39,337 bases of DNA from Streptomyces roseochromogenus subsp. oscitans DS 12.976 (lineage in GTDB: Bacteria > Actinomycetota > Actinomycetes > Streptomycetales > Streptomycetaceae): positions 3,479,316 to 3,518,652 of the forward strand of contig NZ_CM002285.1 of assembly GCF_000497445.1 (NCBI RefSeq), read 5' to 3'. Shown here piece after piece: positions 31,087 through 38,592 of this stretch (position 1 is the first letter of the stretch; each line of letters starts with the position of its first letter). The notes under the pieces were generated by a model. It was not told the DNA's origin and did not search any database. It was given only the letters and a program-made list of their open reading frames with translations. Both the position numbers and the translations under genes were made by a program.

Positions 31087-32025
31087 TCAGACCGTGACCG
31101 GCTCGCCCGCGGCCGCGGCGATCTCCGCCTCGGCGACGACGCCGGCGACGCGGCGCAGCTTCTTCATCGGGCCCAGCTCGGAGTCGTAGACCTTCTTGAC
31201 GCCGTCACCGAGGGAGGCCTCGATGGTGCGGATGTCGCGGACGAGGCGCGTGAGGCCCTGCGGCTCGACGGAGGCGGCCTGGTCGGAGCCCCACATGGCG
31301 CGGTCGAGGGTGATGTGGCGCTCGACGAACACAGCACCCAGGGCAACCGCCGCCAGTGTGGTCTGCAGGCCCGTCTCGTGGCCGGAGTAGCCGATCGGGA
31401 CGTTCGGGTACTCCTTCTCCAGCGTGTTGATCACGCGGAGGTTCAGTTCCTCGGCCTTCGCCGGGTACGTCGAAGTGGCGTGGCACATCAGGATGTTGTC
31501 CGAGCCGAGGACCTCGACCGCGTGGCGGATCTGCTTCGGGGTCGACATGCCCGTGGAGAGGATGACCGAGCGGCCCGTCGAGCGGAGGGCCTTCAGCAGC
31601 TCGTCGTCGGTCAGGGAGGCGCTCGCCACCTTGTGGGCGGGGACGTCGAACTTCTCCAGGAAGGCGACGGCCTCGGTGTCCCACGGGGAGGCGAACCAGG
31701 CGATGCCCTTCTCCTTGCAGTACTCGTCGATCTGGCGGTACTCGTCCTCGCCGAACTCCACCCGGTGGCGGTAGTCGATGTAGGTCATCCGGCCCCAGGG
31801 GGTGTCGCGCTCGATGTCCCACTGGTCGCGCGGGGTGCAGATCTCCGGGGTGCGCTTCTGGAACTTGACGGCGTCGCAGCCGGCCTCGGCGGCCACGTCG
31901 ATGAGCTTGAACGCGTTCTCCAGCTCACCGTTGTGGTTGATGCCGATCTCGCCGCAGATGTAGACGGGACGGCCGGGACCGACCTCGCGCGAACCGAACG
32001 TACGCAGACGGGAGTTGGTGCTCAT
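31087..32025 (-). CDS. neuB: Nonulosonate (sialic acid/Kdn-type) synthase, NeuB family
   Basis: 312 residues. Condenses phosphoenolpyruvate with a six-carbon sugar to give a nine-carbon acid. The NeuB barrel is clear: YICGEIGINHNGELENA (E26, N30, H31), CDAVKFQKR, FASPWDTEAVAFLE, KVASASLTDDELL, VILSTGMSTPKQI, CHATSTYP, IGYSGHETG and VERHITLDRAMWGSDQAASVEP. Typical NeuB is about 345 residues with a C-terminal SAF (antifreeze-like) domain that contacts the N-acyl group of the substrate. Here the chain ends right after the barrel, so SAF is missing. A non-acylated substrate such as mannose, giving Kdn, is a reasonable inference, since Kdn-containing teichulosonic acids are known in Streptomyces walls. 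The start shares one base with the upstream stop (TGATG). Confidence 0.9.
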   Translation of the reverse strand: MSTNSRLRTFGSREVGPGRPVYICGEIGINHNGELENAFKLIDVAAEAGCDAVKFQKRTPEICTPRDQWDIERDTPWGRMTYIDYRHRVEFGEDEYRQIDEYCKEKGIAWFASPWDTEAVAFLEKFDVPAHKVASASLTDDELLKALRSTGRSVILSTGMSTPKQIRHAVEVLGSDNILMCHATSTYPAKAEELNLRVINTLEKEYPNVPIGYSGHETGLQTTLAAVALGAVFVERHITLDRAMWGSDQAASVEPQGLTRLVRDIRTIEASLGDGVKKVYDSELGPMKKLRRVAGVVAEAEIAAAAGEPVTV

Positions 32026-33418
32026 CAGGAGATGTCCTTACGTGGGGACTGGGGGAGGGAATCGAGAGAGGGGCCGAGGATCCAGCCGGCGATCTCTCGG
32101 ATCGCGCCGTCACCGCCGGGGACGGTGGTGACCGCGCGTGCGGCGCCGCGTACGACGTCGTGGGCGCTCGCGACCGCCACGGGCCAGCCGACGAGGGCGA
32201 AGCACGGGAGGTCGTTGACGTCGTTGCCGACGTAGAGCACGCGCTCCGGCGCGATGCCCTGCTCCTCGCACCACTGCTTCAGCGCGAGGTCCTTGCGGTC
32301 GATGCCGTGCAGCACCGGGAGCTTGAGCTTCCGGGCGCGGGCGGCGACCACGGGGTTCTGTTCCGTGGACAGGATCAGCATTTTCAGGCCGCTGCGACGC
32401 AGGGCCGCGATGCCTAGTCCATCGCCGCGGTGCACGGAGACGAACTCCCGTCCATCGGAATCGATCAGCACCCGGTCGTCGGTCTGGGTGCCGTCGAAGT
32501 CGAGTACGACCGCGTCGATGTCGTCGGCGGTCGGGAGGGCGCCGGGGCGGTCCGCGTCGAACAAGGGGGCCAGCGCGCGGGCGCGGGCCAGGTCGTGCGG
32601 GTCGTCGATCTCCAGCACGCGCGCGGGGTCGGTGCGGACGAGTTCCGTACGGCCGAAGAACCGGTGCTGGTGCTTGCGGAAGCCGGCCGCGTCCATCGCG
32701 TAGGCGGCGCCGGTCTCCAGGAAGTCCTGGGGGCGGTCCTGCGGCGGGGGCGGAAGGACTTGTCGTGGTTGACGCCGTGGCCTCCGGCGGTCGGCGCGGG
32801 AACGGTGCGGCCGCCGCCCGCCGCCGCGGCCACCGAGGCCGTGCCGGGCCCGGCTGCCGGGCCCGCGGGTCCCTCCGGTGCCACCCGGCCTTCGGCCACC
32901 GCTCCGGTGGCTGACGGCTCGCCGTGCGCGGCGAGTTCGTCGATCGCCTCCCGCCAGACGAACCCGTGGAACGGCGCGACCGTCAGCGCGGTGTCCGCAC
33001 CGTCTTCGATCACCGCCGACGCGACCCCGTCGATGTCCTCGCGGACGATGAACGGGCTGGTGCACTGCACGAGCAGGACCACGTCGACGGCCGCGCCGTG
33101 CAGCGCCTCGTGGGCGTCCATGGCGTGCAGGACCGCGGCCTCGGAGGTCGCCGTGTCCCCTGCGATGGCGGCCGGGCGCAGCACGACCTCGGCGCCGGCC
33201 TCCCGGGCGGCGGCGGCGATGGCCTGGTCGTCGGTGGAGACGACGACGTCGGTCACCAGCCGGGTCGCCCGGCACTCGCGGACCGCACGGGCGACAAGCG
33301 GGATGCCGCCGACGGGCGCGAGGTTCTTCGCGGGCACGCCCTTGGAGCCGCCGCGTGCGGGGATCACCGCGAGCACCCGGCGCACCGCAGCGCCTTGGCC
33401 CGCTTCCGGGTTCGACAT
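32025..33418 (-). pseudogene. CMP-nonulosonate synthetase/HAD phosphatase fusion, frameshifted
   Basis: From the ATG at 33418 (AAGGAG upstream) the frame encodes a CMP-sialic-acid synthetase-like domain: VLAVIPARGGSKGVPAKNLAPVGG, VVVSTDDQAIAAAAREAGAEVVLRP, VLLVQCTSPFI. At about 32738-32754 the frame must slip back one base, because continuation (QDRPQDFLETGAAYAMDAAGF, then FFGRTELVRTDPARVLEIDDPHD) lies in the -1 frame. That frame then runs through a HAD domain (VVLDFDGTQTDDRV, YVGNDVNDLPC) to the stop at 32027. The span, 1394 bp, is one base short of 465 codons. The unshifted product would end at 32465 with a nonsense tail and no HAD. The run CGCCCCCGCCGC at the break suggests a lost C, from mutation, sequencing error or recoding. 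A Pro/Ala/Gly-rich linker (about 32770-32930) precedes the break. Confidence 0.85.
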
Positions 33419-33441
33419 GGGGTCCACTCCTTGGAACGAGG

Positions 33442-34764
33442 TCACAGCTCCCCCATCCGGCGGATCACCGGGGCGACTCGCTGCACGCCGTGGCGGTAGG
33501 CGCCACGCGCGGCGCGGCGCACGATCTGGCGGACCGGTCCGGGCTCCTTGTCGGCGGCGGGCGCGCCGGGCAGCGGGACGCCGTCGGGGCCGAGGTGGTG
33601 CCGGGCGAGGATGCCGGGCAGGTAGCCGGGTGCGGTCTCGGGGGTGTAGTAGGGGGTGAGGGGCGGCAGCCCCCCTGGTCGGTCCAGCAGTTTGGCGATG
33701 CGTTCACGGGCGGTGTCGAACGCGGTGGTGTAAGAACCGTCGGCGGCGACGCCCTGCCGGGACACCCACTCCGCGTCCGGCGCCGGCCGGTGCCCGGCGT
33801 CGAGCTGGTCCCAGGAGGCGAGGCAGCCGGAGCCGGTGAAGTGGTGGTTGCCGAGCACCTCGCGCACACCCAGGTCGGTGAGGACGACCGTGGGGACACG
33901 GCGGTGCAGGGCCTCCAGGGCGGCCGTGGAGCTGACCGTGACCAGCAGGTCGGTGCGGTCCAGCACCTCGCCCATATGGCCGTACACCAGACGGAAGTTG
34001 GCGGGCAGTTTCTTGCCCTGGACCAGCTTCTGGTACGGCAACTCCTCGATGTGGGTGGTGTGTTCGCCCGGCCTGGAGCGCAGCTTCAGCAGCACCTCGC
34101 GCTCGGGGTGTTTGCGGGCGTGCTGGATGAGCCGGTTCAGCAGGTACGTACGGTCCTTGCGGCTCTCCGGGACGGACGGCTGGGCCGCGAACACCACGGT
34201 GTACGGCTCGTGTTCACCGGTGTACGACGCCCCGCCGAGGAAGGGCAGCGCGACCTCGGTGACCGAGGAGGCGTCGGCGCCCACGCCCTCGTACACGGCG
34301 CGGAACCGGTCCGCGTCGTGCCGGGAGTTGGCGAGGACGAGGTCCGCGCCGTGCCGCAGCAGCAGTCCGTCGGCGAGCTTCTCGTAGACGACACCGACAT
34401 ATCCGGTGACGACGACGGGACGCCTGCCGGCACCGGCCCAGATGGCGCGCAGGCCGTGCAGCATGGCCTGGACGCCGCCGCCGACGAGCGCGAGGATGAG
34501 TACGTCGTACGGGTCTTCGGCGGCCTGGCCCATGGCACGCAGGAACTCGACGCCGGTGACCTCCCGCAGGGAGTCTGCCCGGACACCGACCTCCTTCAGC
34601 TGGCGGGCTGTCGGGGTGGCGCGTCCCCGCAGGAGGTAGCCGTCGAGCCGGATCTCGGCATCCGTGGGAGCGAGGCGCCCGGCGGTGAGCGCGCCCCACT
34701 TCCACCGGGTGTCGGAATCGGAGAGGACGGCGACCCGCAGGGACTTCGTAGCACTTGCTGGCAC
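33442..34764 (-). CDS. DUF6716 putative glycosyltransferase
   Basis: 440 residues from the GTG at 34764; a TTG 13 codons upstream is less likely. A GT-B-like protein of the Streptomyces DUF6716 group. It begins KSLRVAVLSDSDTRWKWG. It has a Gly-rich turn LALVGGGVQAMLHGL and a switch-like PVVVTGYVGVVYEKLADGLLLRHGADLVLANS. The C-terminal Rossmann half has TVVFAAQPSVPESRKDRTYLL and a nucleotide-site motif LLVTVSSTAALEALHRRVPTVVLTDLG, similar in style to the S-S-T sites of CMP-sugar-using transferases. TAGCGT (34777-34772 on the minus strand) is placed so that transcription would begin at the GTG. It heads the minus-strand operon that continues with the CMP-sugar synthetase 23 bp on. Confidence 0.75.
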   Translation of the reverse strand: MPASATKSLRVAVLSDSDTRWKWGALTAGRLAPTDAEIRLDGYLLRGRATPTARQLKEVGVRADSLREVTGVEFLRAMGQAAEDPYDVLILALVGGGVQAMLHGLRAIWAGAGRRPVVVTGYVGVVYEKLADGLLLRHGADLVLANSRHDADRFRAVYEGVGADASSVTEVALPFLGGASYTGEHEPYTVVFAAQPSVPESRKDRTYLLNRLIQHARKHPEREVLLKLRSRPGEHTTHIEELPYQKLVQGKKLPANFRLVYGHMGEVLDRTDLLVTVSSTAALEALHRRVPTVVLTDLGVREVLGNHHFTGSGCLASWDQLDAGHRPAPDAEWVSRQGVAADGSYTTAFDTARERIAKLLDRPGGLPPLTPYYTPETAPGYLPGILARHHLGPDGVPLPGAPAADKEPGPVRQIVRRAARGAYRHGVQRVAPVIRRMGEL

Positions 34765-34962
34765 GCCGAAGACGCTAGAAAGCCATTCCGAGGTTCGGCC
34801 CAACCCGAATGCAACAAAGGGTTAACAGCACATCGCCGAATGGCGAATCGGGTCGTCAGGGCACGGGAAAAGAGCCCGGTTCACAGCTTCGCCACGTGCC
34901 GTTCACCCAGCATCAAGCAGACGGTCAAGACGAATGACGGGCTTCCCCCTAACGTCCCTGAC

Positions 34963-35940
34963 GTGGTCAAGCTCTCCGTCATCGTGCCGTTCTACAACGT
35001 GCAGCAATACGCGCCCGACACGCTCAGGAGCCTTGCGGCGAACGCGCGTGAGGACTTCGAATTCATTCTCGTCGACGACTGTTCCCGCGACGGGACACCA
35101 GAGATTCTCGCGCGCGCGGAGCGCGAGCTTCCCGGGGCCGTCTTCGTCCGGCACGAGCAGAACGGGGGGCTGGCGACCGCCCGCAACACCGGTATCGACC
35201 GCGCGCGCGGCGAGTACCTGACCTTCCTGGACGGCGACGACTGGCTCGCCCCCGGCTACTTCCCGCAACTGGTCTCCGCCATAGAGGAGCTGGGCTGCGA
35301 CTTCATCCGCACCGACCATGTGCAGTGCACCGCGCGCTCGCGCCAGGTGTTCCGGGTGCCGGTCGGCCGGCGGGGCGTGGTGCTGAGCCCGCGCGAGGCG
35401 ATCCTGCCCGCCGACCGGTCGACGTCCGTGGACTACGCGTACGCCTGGGCGGGCATCTACCACCGGCGGCTGGTGGACAAGGGCCTGCTGCACTTCACCG
35501 ACGGGCTTCGCACGGCCGAGGACCGGCCGTGGATCTGGAAGCTGCACCGGGAGGCGGAATCCTTCGCCGCGGTGAGCATGCTGGGTGTTTTCTACCGGCG
35601 CGGGGTCGCCTCGTCACTCACCCAGATCGGTGATGTCCGGCAACTTGATTTCATTCGGGCATTCGATCAGGTGGTCGCGGAAACCGCCCAGGACCGGGAC
35701 GCGGAGGACCTGTTGCCGAAGGCGGTCCGCACCTATTGCGCCATCATTTCCCATCATCTGGGATCCATCGAAAGGTTCGAGCCCCCGGTGGCGAGAAAAC
35801 TGAAATCCATGAGTGCCGCGGCCCTGCGGCGCATGCCGCAGGACGTGCTGGACGACGCGCTGGACTCGATGGACGTCCAGCGCGCCGGCAAGCTGCGCCG
35901 GCTGCGCCGCCGTCCCGCCTCCGCGGGGGCCGCCGCGTGA
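34963..35940 (+). CDS. Family 2 glycosyltransferase
   Basis: 325 residues from the GTG at 34963. The frame is open far upstream, but the GT2 fold begins here with VVKLSVIVPFYNVQQYAPDTLRSL. FEFILVDDCSRDGTPEIL and LTFLDGDDWLAPGYF (the D-x-D nucleotide-sugar/metal site) are classic GT-A motifs. NGGLATARNTGIDRARGEY is the usual acceptor-loop region. The C-terminal third (from about 200) is helical and basic. A TAACGT -10 (34950-34955) puts the transcription start at the GTG, so the message is probably leaderless. It overlaps the next gene by 4 bp. Being divergent from the DUF6716 operon, both halves share a 198-bp control region. The sugar donor is unknown. Confidence 0.9.
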   Translation: MVKLSVIVPFYNVQQYAPDTLRSLAANAREDFEFILVDDCSRDGTPEILARAERELPGAVFVRHEQNGGLATARNTGIDRARGEYLTFLDGDDWLAPGYFPQLVSAIEELGCDFIRTDHVQCTARSRQVFRVPVGRRGVVLSPREAILPADRSTSVDYAYAWAGIYHRRLVDKGLLHFTDGLRTAEDRPWIWKLHREAESFAAVSMLGVFYRRGVASSLTQIGDVRQLDFIRAFDQVVAETAQDRDAEDLLPKAVRTYCAIISHHLGSIERFEPPVARKLKSMSAAALRRMPQDVLDDALDSMDVQRAGKLRRLRRRPASAGAAA

Positions 35941-37271
35941 CCACTCAGATCTTCCAGGCGTCCACCCTGTACGGCACGGCCACGCTCGCCGCCGCCCTGG
36001 ACTCCGGCTGCTTCGGCCCGGCCGACCGGCGGATCCTGCTGGTCTGCAACAACGCGGCCTCGCCCGAGACCACTCCGGCGCTGGACGAGGCGCCCGGCTT
36101 CGAGAAGCTGCGCGACCGCTTCGACGAGGTGATCTCGTACAACGAGACCATCTTCCCGTTCCACCCGGGCGGCTGGGCGCCCCGCGTGGACGACATGCCG
36201 CTGTGGGAACGCTTCCTGCGGCACGAATGGCAACTGGGCGACGACGACGTGGAGTTGGCCGTCGAGTCGATCCAGGTCAACCCGTCACTGGCGCTCGGCC
36301 AGATCTTCACCGGCGCGCCGGTCACGGTCTACGCCGACGGCCTGATGAGCTACGGCCCCACCCGCAACAAGATCGACCCGCTGGTCGGCACCCGGGTGGA
36401 CCGGGTGCTGCACCTGGACCTGGTGCCGGGCCTGAAGCCGCTGCTGCTCACCGAGTTCGATGTGCCGGGCGAGATCGTGCCGACAGCCGCGTTCACCAAG
36501 GTGCTCGCCGCACTCGCGCCCTCCGGCGCCGAGTTGCCGGAGGTCGAGGAGCCCGCGCTGCTGCTCGGCCAGTATCTGTCGGCGCTGGACATCCTCACCG
36601 CCGAGCAGGAGGAGAACCTGCATGTGCGGATGCTGAGGGGCGCGGCCGCGCTCGGGCACGGCAAGGTGGTGTTCAAGCCGCACCCGTCCGCCCCGGCCGG
36701 CTTCACCCGCTCCCTGGAGCAGGAGGCAAGGAAGCTGAAGGTCGAGCTGACCGTGGTGGACACGCCGGTCCTCGCCGAGGTGCTGTACCAGCGGATGCGT
36801 CCCGCGCTGGTCGTCGGCTGCTTCTCCACCGCCCTGCTCACGGCGAAGGCGCTCTACGGCCTGCCCGTCGCCCGGATCGGCACCGAGCCGCTGCTGGAGC
36901 AGCTGACGCCGTACGAGAACAGCAACCGGATCCCGGTGACCATCGTCGACGCGCTGCTGCCCGAACTCGGCGACCGCGCCGGGGTGACCGAGCAGCACGC
37001 CGGCATGGACGTCGAGGTGCTCGGCACGCTGATCCGTGCGGTGGGCTTCGCGATGCAGCCGAAGATCTACCCGGGGCTGCGCGGGCATGCCGAGACCTGG
37101 CTCGCCAAGAACCTGAACGCGCGCACCATGCACTACTTCAAGCGCCGACGGCTGACCTCGCTGGCCCTGCCCGGCGGGGTGCCCGCCCAGCTGGCGTTCA
37201 TCCCGCGCAACGCGACGGTCCGCCGGGTGGCCCGCACGGCGCGCAGCCTGCGTCAGCGCGCACTCGGCTAG
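35937..37271 (+). CDS. Polysialyltransferase-family protein
   Basis: 444 residues from a GTG overlapping the GT2 stop (GTGA). It matches the alpha-2,8-polysialyltransferase-like family by its motif set: acidic ADG in TVYADGLMSYGP, the H-P catalytic motif in VVFKPHPSAP, and the Ser-Thr pair in VVGCFSTALLTAKALYG, in the right order and spacing. The N-terminus IFQASTLYGTATLAAALDSG is also family-like. Such enzymes extend polymers of nine-carbon acids from CMP-sugars. In Streptomyces the natural product would more likely be a Kdn-type teichulosonic acid than polysialic acid (inference). It has a long basic C-terminus (about 385-444) that may bind membrane or wall polymer. Confidence 0.85.
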   Translation: MTTQIFQASTLYGTATLAAALDSGCFGPADRRILLVCNNAASPETTPALDEAPGFEKLRDRFDEVISYNETIFPFHPGGWAPRVDDMPLWERFLRHEWQLGDDDVELAVESIQVNPSLALGQIFTGAPVTVYADGLMSYGPTRNKIDPLVGTRVDRVLHLDLVPGLKPLLLTEFDVPGEIVPTAAFTKVLAALAPSGAELPEVEEPALLLGQYLSALDILTAEQEENLHVRMLRGAAALGHGKVVFKPHPSAPAGFTRSLEQEARKLKVELTVVDTPVLAEVLYQRMRPALVVGCFSTALLTAKALYGLPVARIGTEPLLEQLTPYENSNRIPVTIVDALLPELGDRAGVTEQHAGMDVEVLGTLIRAVGFAMQPKIYPGLRGHAETWLAKNLNARTMHYFKRRRLTSLALPGGVPAQLAFIPRNATVRRVARTARSLRQRALG

Positions 37272-37348
37272 CCGGGCCAGGAGCGTCGCCGCGGCCGGAG
37301 CCATCAGCGGCTGGACCGTGAAGACCCGAACCAGGAAGGAAACCGCAC

Positions 37349-38500
37349 ATGGCTGCTTCATCTCCCGGCCTCGCCACCGCACCCGGCCCCCTCATATCCC
37401 GGGCGGCGCCAGGCTCCGTCGCCGGCGGGCGCGGGAGCCGTTTGCTCGCCCTGGACGGTCTGCGGCTCGTCGCCGCGCTGATGGTCTGCCTCTACCACTA
37501 CGTCGGCCGCGGCGGCACGGTCTCCGCGTCCTGGCACGGGAGTCCGGGCCACCTCTTCCCGACCCTGTCCCGGGCGGCCGTCTACGGCAATTTCGGCGTG
37601 GAGCTCTTCTTCGTCATCAGCGGTTTCGTGATCTGCATGAGCAGTTGGGGCCGTACCCTGGGCGACTTCTTCCGCTCCCGCGTCGCGCGCCTCTACCCGG
37701 CCTACTGGGTCGCGCTGGTCCTGATCACGGGCGCGTCCCTCGCCCTGCCCGTCGTGGTCCCCGCGGTCCGGCTGGACGAGTTCCTGGTCAACCTGACGAT
37801 GCTCCAGCAGCCGATGGGCGCGACCCGGGTCCTCGGCGTGTGCTGGACGCTCTGGGTCGAGGTCCGTTTCTATGTGCTGTTCGCGCTGCTCGTCGTCCTG
37901 CGCGGGGTGACCTACCGCCGGGTGGTGCTGTTCGCCTGTGTCTGGACGCTGGCGTCCGTGCTCTGCCACAGCACGAACAACAACCTGCTGAACCAGGTGA
38001 TCATGCCCCAGTACGCCTCCTTCTTCATCGGCGGTCTGGCGCTGTATCTGATCCACCGCTTCGGCAGCGACCTGCTGACCTGGGGCATCGTCGCGATGTC
38101 CTGGCTGCTCGCACAGCGGGAGGCCACCCTCGGCCTGTGGGGCCCGCATCCGCACCGCGACCCGTATGTCGTCATCCTGATCGTCACCGTCGCCTTCGCG
38201 GCCGTCGCCGTCGTGGCGCTGGGCTGGACGCGGTGGGCCTCCTGGCCCTGGCTGGTCACGGCCGGCGCGCTGACGTACCCCTTCTACCTGATCCACGAGC
38301 ACCTGGGCTGGTTCGCGATCCGGGTGCTGCACCGGAGTCTCGGTCTGCCCGCGTGGCCGACGCTCGTCGTGACCGTGCTCGGGATGCTGGTGCTGGCGTG
38401 GCTGATCCACCGTTTTGTGGAGCGGCCGTTCGGCCCGCGTCTGAAGAGGGCGCTGAAGGAACGGAAGTTGGCCAGTCGTTCATCTGGGCTTGGGTTTTGA
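37349..38500 (+). CDS. Membrane acyltransferase (OafA/YrhL type)
   Basis: 383 residues from the ATG at 37349 (AAGGAAA upstream). An Acyltransferase-3 integral membrane protein with about ten hydrophobic helices. The active-site histidine motif is ALDGLRLVAALMVCLYHYVG (about residues 31-50). It also has GNFGVELFFVISGFVICMS and FFRSRVARLYPAYWVAL. The C-terminus has the family ending WLIHRFVERPFGPRLKRAL. Members O-acetylate or otherwise acylate surface glycans. In this cluster it probably modifies the nonulosonate polymer or a sugar in it. It follows the polysialyltransferase-like gene after 77 bp on the same strand. Confidence 0.92.
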   Translation: MAASSPGLATAPGPLISRAAPGSVAGGRGSRLLALDGLRLVAALMVCLYHYVGRGGTVSASWHGSPGHLFPTLSRAAVYGNFGVELFFVISGFVICMSSWGRTLGDFFRSRVARLYPAYWVALVLITGASLALPVVVPAVRLDEFLVNLTMLQQPMGATRVLGVCWTLWVEVRFYVLFALLVVLRGVTYRRVVLFACVWTLASVLCHSTNNNLLNQVIMPQYASFFIGGLALYLIHRFGSDLLTWGIVAMSWLLAQREATLGLWGPHPHRDPYVVILIVTVAFAAVAVVALGWTRWASWPWLVTAGALTYPFYLIHEHLGWFAIRVLHRSLGLPAWPTLVVTVLGMLVLAWLIHRFVERPFGPRLKRALKERKLASRSSGLGF

Positions 38501-38592
38501 ACGGACCCTGCGGGCAGGCACCGTAGAGCCCACGCCGCACAGGCCCCCCGCAGGGATCCCACAGACGCCGTACAAGGGAGTGCCCACTCCGC

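Noticed and set aside
32465..32750. C-terminal tail of the unshifted CMP-sugar synthetase frame as a real domain
   Set aside because: It is Thr/Pro/Arg/Ser-rich out-of-frame translation of the linker/HAD region; the other frame has recognisable motifs.
33355..34962. An 861-residue plus-strand frame ending in the GT2 protein
   Set aside because: The GT2 fold begins at 34963 with its own promoter; the upstream part is the shadow of the DUF6716 gene on the other strand.
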